Below, in pieces: positions 22,393 to 33,222 of a stretch of 64,000 nucleotides of DNA. Below the pieces are notes generated by a model. The model was given only the letters and a program-made list of their open reading frames with translations. It made no database searches and was not told where the DNA came from. Every line of letters starts with the position of its first letter. The stretch's first letter is position 1. The translations under genes and the position numbers were made by a program. Source of the DNA: Orobanche coerulescens (lineage: Eukaryota; Streptophyta; Magnoliopsida; Lamiales; Orobanchaceae); contig CM065805.1 in the NCBI GenBank assembly GCA_033398695.1, forward strand, positions 166,137,787 through 166,201,786, read 5' to 3'.

Positions 22393-22597
22393 CCTCTAGA
22401 AGATACAAACCCTATAATCCGGAGAACACGTGCTAGATCCACAATCCGAGCTACACGATCGAAGGGAGATGAAGAAAAACACACAATCAAAAGGGTGGAT
22501 GGAGAAGAAATCCCCCTCTCAACCCTCTCTCTCTCGCGCACGGTGGAAGAAAAGGAGGAAATGAGCGAAACTTCGCTGAAAACACCCAGTTATAGCG
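22393..22597 (-). promoter_or_regulatory. Core promoter and leader donor of LTR B
   Basis: On the minus strand CAGCGCTATAACTGG (about 22600-22586) is a TATA-like box right after the palindrome array. CTAGAG/GTAAGATC, with its first intron base at 22393, is a near-consensus plant donor about 200 nt downstream. The 5' LTR repeats this at about 28195 and 27989. Confidence 0.45.
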
Positions 22598-22609
22598 CTG
22601 ACCGCATTG

Positions 22610-22915
22610 TGTGCCGCGGCTCAGCTAATCTGTGCCGCGGCACAGGGCCAAAAATTGCGCCCAGTGGTCGGTTGACCGCTCGATGTGTCGCGGCTCATAC
22701 GGAGTGTGCCGCGGCTCAGACTCGGCATGTGCCGCAGATTTGCCCGGATTGTGCGGGGCACGCAGATGAGAGGTTTTAGCGGCGGGTGCCACACGGGTGT
22801 GCGCGGCCGGACAAGTGTGCCGCGGCTCGACTGTGCCGCGGCGCACAATCCTTGTGCGCGGCTGCAGTGCACACCTTTCGGCCAACAATCGGGTAGTATG
22901 TGTGCCGCGGCTCAC
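22610..22915 (-). repeat. Phased TGTGCCGCGGCTCA array (3' LTR B)
   Basis: TGTGCCGCGGCTCA or near variants begin at about 22610, 22631, 22684, 22705, 22728, 22816, 22832, 22852 and 22900. Common steps are 20-23 bp. The core GCCGCGGC is palindromic. The GC-rich array produces long spurious frames on both strands. Confidence 0.88.
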
Positions 22916-23398
22916 ACCCCTCGGGTCCCAAAATGACGAAAAAGATCCTAAAGAGAATAAAAGCAATAGGAATCGATATTTGGGCAACAATAACACGAAA
23001 TGGAAGTACGGAACCCCAAAGCGATCGAGGTACACAACCAAGGTCGAACAAGGAACAAATTCCCTAAATTTCTAGGAAGTTACAAAAACGGCCCAAACAT
23101 CCGAAAATCACGACACAACGTCGGATTAACAATCCGAAACTCACAACATGCTCTACTCAATCATACGAACTCATGGAAGTAAGAAAATGACGAAATCGAA
23201 CGAGTTTAACGAGAGACAAATTCACATGAGACAAAATATAACACAAGATGAAATTACGTAAAAACATCATCGAGACCCGTCTAAGCGGAGAAACTCCAAG
23301 AACAAAATAGGAATTCCAAAACAGCGACAAGCGAGTTGTCGAAGCGGACCTCCGCCGGAAAATGAAAATTACCGGAAATCGAATTTGCGGATATTACA

Positions 23399-23435
23399 TT
23401 CTACCCTCCTTAAAAGAAGTTTCGTCCCGAAACTT
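23399..23435 (-). promoter_or_regulatory. Polypurine tract and hairpin of Gypsy B
   Basis: The minus strand reads AAGGAGGGTAGAA next to the LTR. At 23435-23417 AAGTTTCG-GGA-CGAAACTT forms an 8-bp stem with a 3-nt loop, the same structure as in A with an A-T outer pair. A decayed second copy lies near 23970-23995. Confidence 0.75.
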
Positions 23436-24103
23436 AAAATAGAGAGCGGCGGAACAATCAAGGAAATAACTACTTGCTCACCCCAAATCATCACGAGCAA
23501 AGCGCGAATGCAAGGTTCCGTAAATACGATGAACCGACCTAGCGAGCATATGGTACGTGAGTCGAGGCGATAAAAATATATGGGAACACGATAAGTTGAG
23601 GTGAAGGGGTATGAATTTGGATACCAAAACTCCCGGAGGAAGAAAATCACAAAATAATTGGACGTCACGAAAATCATGTTTCGAGCTCAACCAACCACAA
23701 TCCAAGTTCATAACACATTCGGAAGTGTCAAATGCACGCGTGGGAATAATAGTTCGAACAAAATTTGCAAGAATTAGGTTCGAGATATGGAAAGACCACA
23801 ATAATTCACGGGTTTTAACAAAACGACTCAGAAATTCGTTCGGAGGACGGCACTAAGGAGAACAAGATAGTTTAAAATCGTCGAGAGGATCATAATTGAG
23901 TTACCAACAATGAAAAATCATACAATGCCGAAAATACCAAGGAAAGTACGGGTAATACACTTCCCCATACTAAAAGGTATTTCGATCCCAAACTTAGAAC
24001 AACAAGAGTTGGAAATATAGAGCAATGAAATGAAGAAGCGATCAAAGTCACGATTGTTCAAAGCAACAATTAGGACATATTGCAAAATATTCATCCTCCC
24101 ATG
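23436..24103 (-). other. Interior of Gypsy B without coding signal
   Basis: This is where pol would lie. No RT, RNase H or integrase motif is visible in any frame, and the frames at 23385-23856 show no domain. A second, degenerate polypurine/hairpin-like stretch (TACTAAAAGGTATTTCGATCC, on plus) at 23970-23995 suggests that the region is a fusion of two element 3' ends after deletion of pol. Confidence 0.5.
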
Positions 24104-24600
24104 TTAGGCTCTTGAAGGAAACATAGGGTTTCGGGACATTCTCCGATCACTAGCTCTGCTCTCTCTCGGGCGGCATTCTTTGCCAATTCGGAAAGCTGTC
24201 TCACGGTGTTTCTCCCGATGACCTTCACACCCACACCGGTAACAAGTCAAGAGTGGAGAGGGACAATTTGCGCGAACATGTCCCCAGCGATTCTGATTGA
24301 AACATCTCCTCTTCTTACCGCGAGTCACCGATCTTTGGTTTGGGATTTCAGCGTTCACTCCCGACCGCGAAGATGACGCTTTCGAACAACGTAAGGGCTT
24401 GGGAGCCTTAGTCTCCTCACCGCCCGAAATTTTCCCGATACCCTCGGTCTCTTTGCTTCGCTCGTGGGCTCGACCGAGGAAATTTCATAGGATATCGTTT
24501 GATCTAGATACTCCTTCACCGTAGCATGGATCGTGGTTATGCGAACCACCTTGCCGCTTCCATTTCCATCATCACGTCCACGTCCGCCGTGGCTTGACAT
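24104..24600 (-). pseudogene. gag: Gypsy B gag remnant with zinc knuckles
   Basis: A gag-like start (MSSHGGRGRDDGNGSGKVV) opens at 24600. It goes straight to a pre-knuckle segment (ATVKEYLDQTISYEIS), so the capsid is deleted. After a frame change near 24357, two knuckles follow: CFNQNRWGHVRANC (second Cys replaced by Gln) and CYRCGCEGHREKH (last Cys lost). The product could not bind nucleic acid normally. Confidence 0.75.
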
Positions 24601-25054
24601 ACTAATACGGATAACACCGATCAACAGTATTAGTTTATCAGACGTACAATATACCACAATTATCAACCCGAGTTTTAGTTAGCATCCTGAGAATAACGGT
24701 ACTATCGTAAAGCATAAAGTTTTATGAAGTCAAGTTCGAGTTCCTCGACGAGGACGATCATTATATGTATGCACTTAATGAAAACAAATTTTTGAAAAAG
24801 GGGCTAGTCACGTTGCGCCCAAGACTTGTAAACATTGTCTTTTATTTCGGAAGAGGAAGTTTACATAATGACTCTAAAAATTATTTACGAGTGATGAATA
24901 AAAGAAAAAAAAAGGAAATCGAAAATTAATTCGTAACTAATTTGAAATATTTCAAAAATGTTGAGTCCCGAATATCAAAATTTTGAAAATCTTTCATCTT
25001 CTTCAAAAATGTTTATTCGAAGAATTTTCCACCGAGGTACGTGACCATTTAACA

Positions 25055-25450
25055 TGACGGTATTAAATCATGGCTTTACACAATGTTAGAAAATTTCAAA
25101 GCATTGCTTTAAAATATTCGAGATACTACAGCGCCGTGGGCCCCGTGCCGGAACCCACCAGGCAAAAATTCCTTAAAAAAAATGATCTAAATGCCAAAAA
25201 GGCCGAAGTCGGTAACATTCTCAAATACTCACAAAAGTCATTTATGAAATATCAAATACCGTCATAAGAATACTATCAAAATATGCAAGACCAAAATATC
25301 AAAACTCGGTTTGCAAGATAACAAAAACCATCTTAAAATACTCATGCGGTGGATAACGTTATCATTCGTAAATTCATTCTAATAAAGTACCGAAACAGAT
25401 AAACATGCTCGACTTCCGAAGCATACTACGTAACTATTTATGCTCGGACC
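25055..25450 (-). repeat. LTR-head-like fragment inside the B leader
   Basis: TACTACAGCGCCGTGGGCCC and GGAACCCACCAGGCAAAA match the heads of LTRs D (32140-32175) and C, but the terminal TGTAACACCCC is absent. The fragment lies between gag and PBS. A comparable fragment lies in the leader of F (about 1978-2960). Confidence 0.65.
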
Positions 25451-25689
25451 GCTTGCGCATGTTATATCCTAAAACGATAATATCACCAACAAGTTCCAAT
25501 TCCTAGTTCACATTAAGCATATTAGCACAATGTAATCAAATACGTATATAAGGGGACTTACGATCGGAGGCTTACCATCACGGATTGCGGAAGATGATGT
25601 CGGAACCACGATACTAATCACGACTACGATGCGCGCGACTTACACAAGACATGGACTTGACCCAACGGCCTAGGTTTTCGCAAACCTAA

Positions 25690-25701
25690 GCTCCGATACC
25701 A
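25690..25701 (-). promoter_or_regulatory. Primer-binding site of Gypsy B
   Basis: The minus strand reads TGGTATCGGAGC, 4 nt from the 5' LTR edge at 25706. It is identical to the sites of A and F. Confidence 0.88.
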
Positions 25702-25705
25702 TAAA

Positions 25706-28700
25706 TGTAACACCCCGAGAATACGGCCAAGGAATGTCACACGCCGTAGACCCTTATCACAAGGATCCACCAAAGCTAAACTCCAAAAGACTACTCAAAG
25801 ATTGACCGATGGTCGAAATTTAATACAAAGTAGACCGACAAGGTCTTAAACCAATTCATAAACTAACGACATTCATACAACAATGACAACAATAAACTTG
25901 AACACGTAAAAGAATGACAACTCAATTTAAAAATCGATAACTACACCCATGCAAGGGTGAATACTCAAACGACAAAGAAAATACCGACCAAAATGAAACA
26001 AAAGAAAAGACTCGACTGGTGTGATTAGCATCGTCGTCTTCCATCTCCTTCCAAGCCAATCCCGTGATCGCTCCCGAGCCCAAAACTGAGCGCATAACAG
26101 CACCCCCCGAAAACTCGGGGTTAGCAAACTGGAATTTTGCTAGTGCAAGTACATAATATACAAGATATACAAACAGTAACAACACAAAATTCAACCGCCG
26201 TGAAGCCTTAACACAAACCATACATTCCCACAATCAGCACAGAATGACACTCGCATACACAAGGTGAAAGGTAATCACATAGTCACATTCTCCTTACGGA
26301 AAATAACATTCAAGAAACTTTAAACGAGCCCAAGGAGTCAGGAAGATCCCTTTTGTAAAAAGGAAAAGTATTTTGATAAGATAGTTTGCAAACATTATTA
26401 TTGACTCGGGCCGTTTAGGAGTTTTTAAAATCGAATGGGAATACTTTTGGAAATAATTTCAAAAACTCTCGGGTCCTTGACCCAACGTATGGAAAACGAT
26501 TACACAAAAACCAAGTCAACTTATTTGGGGTTCTCGACCCAATTTATAGAACACCGTCACAACGAAATCATTACAACATCTCACAGGGTTCTCAACCCAT
26601 TCCAAATAACATCATCACGAAACCAATCATCTCAACATCCCACAGGGTCCTCGACCCAATACACAGAATAGCACCACAATACAATCAAAGGTACAGAACT
26701 CTCATTCGACATATCCTGCTCAAGACCCCCGATTAATTAACCCTCGGAGATTTCGTCAAACCTCCGTGGTTAACTAACCCTGATACCAACGCTTTAAAAA
26801 CAATTTGAAACAAGCTAACAAAAACACGGAAAGCGTTCAGAATCAACACAAACATTAAAAGACACTTGAAAGAATATGAGACACGAACATCGTTCGTATC
26901 GGGGTCTTAGCTATCACTCAAATACCCGTAACCAATAAGCGCCGGGCGCCTCACCGCACACTGTGCACCGGCGTTCACTTCACTATGTCGGCCGATCCTT
27001 GAACATGTCACCGCACCGGCGTCACTCGCAAGAGCCGCCCCTTGCACGCGCATTAGGTGACACCGGCGTTCACCACCCATATGGAGCCGCACATTGCAGC
27101 GTACACCAGGCCGGAGTACACCGCCCCGCCCTCAGAGGTTCCCGGATATGACGTTTCTCACAACAAGTATCCACATTGTTCAAACATCAAGCACACGGAC
27201 AATTGTCACAAAAATTTTCAACTCGGTACATCAAGTCAAACAATTTCTCCGCCAGTCCATATCCACACAAATAAACAATAACACACACGTTATCAATCAA
27301 ACTCAATCAACACCGCACATATATCTCTATGTTGCGACTGAACCGAATATATACACATTTATATATATAGATATATATATATATAAATATATAACCTCAC
27401 TATATTATATGAATAACTATAGTTCGCCCATCAATCCAAGTTGAGTACGTCAACTAATGGTAGAATTCAACACTCGTCGATCACCGACATAAACATATAT
27501 ATTAATATACGTATATACATACATATATTTAACATGTAACTATATGTATAAACACATATATATATACCTCCATATAAACTCATACACTTCGACAACAATG
27601 ATTTCACGCAGTTACAATTCGTATATCGAGGTACTTGCCTTGGTAATACGACGCGAAGGAGACGACGAAGGAATAGGTTCCGGTCCGAACAATCCTCTCA
27701 AATCCGACCCTAACACAATAATGATATACAATCAATCTCACATCAAGAATACGAAGAAATCCCTCCTAGTTCTACCCGTTGGGACAATTTATCGAACACC
27801 AAGAGTGCGTAGGGAATTGAAATCGGTTAACGGTGAACTAACGGGATTTCATCCCAACCAAAAACAAGAAAGCCAAGGGTCACGAGAGTACTATCAAAAT
27901 CTAACAACAACATCGGTTAATTCGGATTAAAACACAAGATCACCACCAAACCCTCCCCAAAGATCATACTAGGGTATAAGAGATCTTACCTCTAGAAGAT
28001 ACAAACCCTATAATCCGGAGAACACGTGCTAGATCCACAATCCGAGCTACACGATCGAAGGGAGATGAAGAAAAACACACAATCAAAAGGGTGGATGGAG
28101 AAGAAATCCCCCTCTCAACCCTCTCTCTCTCGCGCACGGTGGAAGAAAAGGAGGAAATGAGCGAAACTTGGCCGAAAACACCTGGATTATAGCGCTGACC
28201 GCATTGTGTGCCGCGGCTCAGCTAATCTGTGCCGCGGCACAGGGCCAAAAATTGCGCCCAGTGGTCGGTTGTCCGCTCGATGTGCCGCGGCTCATTCGGA
28301 GTGTGCCGCGGCTCAGACTCGGCATGTGCCGCAGCCTTTGCCGGTGTCTTGAGGCACGCGATACAGAGGTTTTAGCGGCCAGGTGCCACGGGTGTGCCGC
28401 GGCCGGACAAGTGTGCCGCGGCACTCGGCTGTGTGCCGCGGCGCACAATCCTTGTGCCGCGGCACAGTGCACCTGCTCGGCCAACAATCAGGTAGTATGT
28501 GTGCCGCGGCGCACAATCCTTGTGCCGCGGCTCACACCCCCTCGGGTCCCAAAATGACGAAAAAGATCCGGAACGAGAAGAAAAGCAATAGGAATCGATA
28601 TTTGGGCAACAATAACACGAAATGGAAGTACGGAACCCCAAAACGATCTGAGGTACACAACCAAGGTCGAACAAGGAACAAATTCCCTAAATTTCTAGGA

Positions 28701-29026
28701 AGTTACAAAAACGGCCCAAACATCCGAAAATCACGACAGAACGTCGGATTAACAATCCGAAACTCACAACATGCTCTACTCAATCATACGAACTCATGGA
28801 AGTAAGAAAATGACGAAATCGAACGAGTTTAACGAGAGACAAATTCACATGAGACAAAATATAACACAAGATGAAATTACGTAAAAACATCATCGAGACC
28901 CGTCTAAGCGGAGAAACTCCAAGAACAAAATAGGTTCAGAATTCCAAAACAGCGACAAGCGAGTTGTCGAAGCGGACCTCCGCCGGAAAATGAAAATTAC
29001 CGGAAATCGAATTTGCGGATATTACA
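25706..29026 (-). mobile_element. 5' LTR of Gypsy B
   Basis: This is the partner of 20078-23398, also 3321 bp. It ends at TSD GAATC. GC donor-like site 27643-27631, GT donor 27989, TATA about 28195. Confidence 0.92.
28207..28534 (-). repeat. Phased TGTGCCGCGGCTCA array (5' LTR B)
   Basis: Words begin at about 28207, 28228, 28281, 28302, 28325, 28393, 28412, 28432, 28453, 28500 and 28521. Steps inside runs are 19-23 bp, most often 21. This copy is cleaner than that in the 3' LTR, which lost several words. Confidence 0.9.
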
Positions 29027-29490
29027 GAATCTTTCCTGAGCAATCTCGATGTCAAAAACCATTACCAACGATTATCCACAATATTTGGTGATCCAAATAT
29101 CATAGACTGTAGATAACTCATATCCTTGTCATTACCAAAACGTATCCTCAATACTCAAGTATGCCAATAACGAATGTGAATCATATACATTATGATTTAA
29201 CTCCAAAATCGGAAAACAAGGTACAATCTAAATCTCCATATTTTGCACTTATAATCATTGCTATATGCATTATCAATGAAATGAAACTGAAACCGTTCAT
29301 TAAATGTTAAAAATTGATCAAGCATAAACTTGCCTCAAATACCGATTTGCCAACAAGCCAATTCGGATACACGAACACTCAAAACTTAATAGTTCTTCAA
29401 TCATGACATAAACAACATCACTCTATCCAAATAACAATAAACATGAAATTAGTATGTTGGGTACAACATAAATGCTGTATGCACTTACTT
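29027..29490 (-). mobile_element. LTR C, right part
   Basis: This continues LTR C after the TSD. ATCATATACATTATGATTTAA and TATGCATTATCAATGAAATG align with LTR D2 at 35490-35580, and the GC donor-like AAACTTGCCTCAA lies at 29327-29339. It ends where LINE-1 starts; the LTR terminus is missing. Confidence 0.7.
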
Positions 29491-31200
29491 AGGAAAAGTT
29501 AAATGCAAAACCAACAGGATAATACTTATACATTAAACCGTTGTGAGATAAGTAATTCTAATGTTCTTAACTATATAAAGCTGGAAATTCTTCAAGTTAT
29601 GCCTTTTCGTGAAGGCTCTTTACCTGTTAAGTATCTTGGAGTTCCGTTAATCACAACTCGACTCGGGCATAGAGATTGCAAAGAACTTGTGGAGAAAATT
29701 CAGAATCGTGTTGGCAGCTGGAAAAATAAATTTCTTTCTTTTGCAGGGCGGCTTCAACTTGTGCAATCTGTGATTTAAGCAATGCATGTATATTGGTCAT
29801 CGGTTTTTATTCTTCCAACCCGCATTATTCTCGAAATTGAACAAATTATGCGGGGGTTTCTTTGGTGCCATGGAAGTATGAAACGTGGGAAAGCTAAAGT
29901 CGCGTGGGAATCGGTCTGTCTACCAAAAAATGAAGGTGGCCTTGGTATAAGACGCATTGCTGAGTTTAATAAAGCACTTATTTCAAACCATATTTGGGCT
30001 GTCCTCACGCGCAAAGATTCGCTTTGGGTTAAGTGGGTGCATTCGTATAGGATTAAAGATCGAAATTTCTGGAATTTGACAGAATGAGGAAGCATTTCAT
30101 GGGGCTGGAGGAAGATTTTACAAGCAAGAAGTTCTATTCGGCAGTTTTGTTGGTATAGAATTGGGAATGGACTAGATACGTCAGCTTGGTTTGATAATTT
30201 TTGTCTTGCCAGTCCGATTGCTGCCTCTGTTTCGCCCAGAGATATTAGTCGGGCTGGTTTTTTGATGACTTCGAAAGTAGCTGATATTGTGCATAATAAT
30301 GTTTGGGCGTGGCCAACATCGTGGAATGACCAGTATCCTAATCTATCAAATTGTTTGGCTCCTTCTTTAAATGCGCAGCAAAGGGACTCTCTTTATTGGC
30401 GCAATACTCAGGGCTTGGAGTGCCGTTTCAGCATTGCAAATGTGTGGGAAGATCTTAGACCGCGTGGTATAGAAGTTCCATGGGAAAAGGTAATTTGGTT
30501 TCCGAATTGCATCCCTAAACATGCATTTAATTTGTGGCTGGTTGTTCTTGGTAAGCTGAAAACTCAAGATAGGCTTCGGGTTTGGGATGTTCCTAGCGGT
30601 ACTAATTTGGATGAGCTGAAGTGTGTTTTGTGTCGAACAACGTTAGAATCTCACCAGCATTTATTTTTTGAGTGTACATACTCGCTTAATGTGTGGAATA
30701 CTCTAAGGAATAAAACCTATATCCATCAGACTTTGCCGGCAATCACTCATATTGTTGAATGGTTGACGTCTCGCTCGTCCAAGAAATCTGTAAATGGTGT
30801 TATTGCTAAGCTTGTCCTTGCGGCAGCTGCTTATTATATTTGGGATGAACGAAATGGTCGAATCTTCAAGAAGAGAAGGCGGAACTCGGACCAGCTAGTG
30901 GAAGTTATCGTGGCTACTGTACGCTTGAAACTAATGACAATTCATTTCCGGAAGACTGATCGTGTTCGAGAAGTCCTCATGAATTGGAAAGTCCCCTATT
31001 CGGACTTGTCTTTTTGATTATTGTTGGACCTTTTTTAGCTTCTGTTGATTGATACATAAAGGGCATGTCCTTTATGTTTGTCTAGGTTGGAAGCACAGCT
31101 GGTGCGTTTGCATGTAAAGCCAATATGGTATTCTGCCATATTGCCTGTTTTTCATTATTAATAAAATTTTACCAGGGTAAATCCCTTTACCCAAAAAAAA
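29490..31200 (+). mobile_element. LINE-1: 5'-truncated L1-like element with poly-A tail
   Basis: Only the end of ORF2 is left, followed by a 3' UTR and AAAAAAAA (31193-31200). No convincing target duplication is found; GTATGCAC before and GTATTCAC after the element are a weak candidate. Truncation at the 5' end is normal for LINEs. The left boundary is approximate. Confidence 0.85.
29560..31017 (+). pseudogene. LINE-1 ORF2 C-terminal part (RT end and zf-RVT)
   Basis: The frame holds the RT tail LPVKYLGVPLITTRL, NRVGSWKNKFLSFAGRLQLV, then MRGFLWCHGSMKRGKAKVAW. The zf-RVT module follows (VIWFPNCIPKHAFNLWLVVL, CVLCRTTLESHQHLFFECTY). One reading frame is kept throughout, broken by TAA 29776-29778 and TGA 30085-30087. 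It ends after YSDLSF at TGA 31015-31017, without an RNase H domain, which separates it from LINE-2. Confidence 0.9.
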
Positions 31201-32106
31201 GTATTCACGGTTTCCAAAGTGTATTTAATGTTGGTGGAGACAGTAGCGGTCGAAGACTGTAGACTGCAGAGCATTTAATAAAGGCCAAAAAAATATCTGA
31301 AGCATTTAATGTGGACACTTTAATTCAAACATTCATAAGTCACCAATCTGAAAGGTCCAAATCTCACTAACCGACTACTGGCTACATTTATAGCGGATCT
31401 ATTTCCAATATTATATAGCCCAATCTTGAGGACTTGCTCACTTACTGATCAACTAAGTGAATAACTGATTGAAAAAATCTTGAGATATCATAACAATAGC
31501 AAACACTCTCTTCAAAGCCTACAATGCCAATCTTATTGAAGAGATAGTCAGTCCTCAACAAGTGAACAATACATTACAGTAATGATCTAAAGTGCCTAGA
31601 ACACAATTTTTGTTTGGATAATTGCAATACCCTACTTTGAAGTTGAGTACCTTAGCCATGTGTGGACTAAGAATGAACCTTTCTGACCTGTGTGGGACAA
31701 AGAGAGTTCATAAAGCTTCGACCTATGTGAGAAAGAGCCAGTTCAAAGATCCTACAACCAATCTGTGTGAATAGATCAAACTATAGTCAGGTGTATCAAT
31801 CTGTTTGAAAGATACAATGACGTGTTTAGTTAAAATCATCTAGTTGCGAACGCCTTGATTTAAAGAAACTTTCCCCCCTGTGTGGAGCACCTGTGGACGT
31901 AGAGGACGTTGCCACGAACCACATTAATCTTATGTCATTACTTGCTTTACTTACTTTTTGCTTACTGTTTGTGATTTTAATATACTTACTCCGAAAACCC
32001 TATAACCACGAAGCTAACATGAGATCATTTAATTGTTGTAGTCACATCAACTTGCATACAGTCTTACGCTACGCATGTAACTTCGAAAAAGAGTACAACT
32101 TATTCA
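31201..32106. other. Unassigned 0.9-kb segment
   Basis: It contains a TATA-like ATTATATAGCCC at about 31408-31419 and five variants of CCTGTGTGGGA between 31655 and 31885 (ATGTGTGGAC, CTGTGTGGGA, CTATGTGAGA, CTGTGTGAAT, CTGTGTGGAG). The 72-codon frame at 31893-32111 has a hydrophobic stretch but no recognisable family. It might be an LTR or a promoter of another element. Confidence 0.35.
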
Positions 32107-32831
32107 TGTAATGCCCCCAAAACCATCCGGGGATATTACAGTGTCGTGGGCCCCGCGCCGGAACCCACAAGGCTAAAACTCATTTTCTAAAACATTTCAA
32201 ATACGCCAACAGGCGAAGGACGGTAATGTATTTAAATAATTTTCAAAAATCTATTTTCCAAATACCGTCACAAAATAAAATCATTTACAAGTTTCAGGCC
32301 AAAACGGCGAGACTCAACATTTTCAAAATGTACGCTGTGCCACCACTTAAACGTACCGACAAAATAGTTTAGGAAAACGGGTTTAACGAAATATCCCAAG
32401 TTCGCAAAATGCCATTTTTGAAAATTATACATGAGTTGGTAAAAATACCAGAAAGCCATTTTGAAATACACACGCAGCGGATAAAAATACAGTTCAAAAT
32501 ACACAATTGTAGCATACGCTAAGTATACATTGTAGCGTGCGCTATCGTGGCTGTACTTAGCCATTTTCAACTATTCTTGTCCAACGTCTCGACATACAGA
32601 ACACGAACATACGGCATATTGAATACACATACTCCCCCTGAAAATATTCTCGTACGATACCTCTGATACACGATATCCTCATATACAATTGTTGACCAAG
32701 CACGACAATTATAGAAATACAACTGTCTCAGTCTTCAATTTATTTTATCCATAATGTATAGACACCAAGCTATGCAGTATATCTCAGATAAAATAACGCG
32801 AAAAGTTTATACTGAAAATCCGGGTATTACA
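32107..32831 (-). mobile_element. 3' LTR of Gypsy D with an internal deletion
   Basis: It starts TGTAATGCCCCCAAAACC and ends CCGGGTATTACA. It follows D2 up to CACAATTG (32509, equivalent to 33614), then jumps to the sequence equivalent to 46975. About 4 kb of LTR, including promoter, leader and all but one or two palindromes, is missing. Confidence 0.85.
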
Positions 32832-33222
32832 TACTACCCCCATTAAAATAAGTTTTGTCCTCGAAACTTGCAACCCTGTCCCAAACAACAGATCAATCCA
32901 GAATTTCCAAACTCATCACAAAAAGCAATCAATCGTCGCCACAAGCGAATAACCAAACCAACATACTTACAGGTACGTGAAGCCGATGATCTTCCGTGAT
33001 ACTAGCACATGACTCCCATACGAAGTCCCAACACAATACCAACACACACCAATATCACAAATAGCAATTTGAAAAGATCTCAAAAATTTTGGAACCTCCA
33101 AAAATCGATTTGACTCAAAAGTCAGGAAAATCATTTTCAAAAGTCACGCTACTACCGTACTGGTAGAGCCACATAACACACACGCCCGGGTTTCACAAAA
33201 CCCAAGCTCCAATACCATCTTC
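32832..33222 (-). mobile_element. Short interior of Gypsy D with PBS and polypurine tract
   Basis: On minus, ATGGGGGTAGTA abuts the 3' LTR. A related but decayed hairpin (AAGTTTCGAGGACAAAACTT) lies at 32869-32850. At the other end TGGTATTGGAGC (33217-33206) is a PBS 5 nt from LTR D2. No gag or pol motif is visible. Confidence 0.75.

Larger units (their letters stand above)
20078..23398 (-). mobile_element. 3' LTR of Gypsy B
   Basis: It runs from TGTAACACCCCCAGAATAC to GCGGATATTACA. Long stretches are identical to the partner LTR (for example 20660-21170 and 21430-22560), whereas differences cluster in patches near 20370-20480, 21175-21330 and 22570-22930. It contains three GACCCAA-type repeats (20900-21050), a TA-rich zone, a GC donor-like site (22047-22035), a GT donor-like site (first base 22093 read on minus: RC of TTACCTCTAGA near 22390), TATA and a palindrome array. 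The reading frames within are not genes. Confidence 0.9.
20078..29026 (-). mobile_element. Gypsy B: non-autonomous element with 3.3-kb LTRs
   Basis: This 8949-bp element is flanked by perfect TSD GAATC (20073-20077 and 29027-29031). Both LTRs are 3321 bp (20078-23398, 25706-29026) and the interior is only 2307 bp, with a PBS, a damaged gag and a polypurine tract but no protease, RT or integrase. It resembles TR-GAG or LARD-type derivatives that depend on enzymes from a relative. It is inserted in LTR C. Confidence 0.93.

Noticed and set aside
22495..23075. Long overlapping reading frames on both strands in LTR B (also 28168-28805)
   Set aside because: They arise from stop-poor GC-rich GCCGCGG repeats; frames on both strands are Ala/Arg/Cys-rich low complexity without domains and lie in an LTR.
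29480..31215. Target duplication of LINE-1 (GTATGCAC and GTATTCAC)
   Set aside because: Only a short imperfect match, too weak in AT-rich DNA to call.
31201..31600. Endogenous pararetrovirus promoter
   Set aside because: A TATA-like site is present, but no movement protein, coat or viral RT sequence is nearby.
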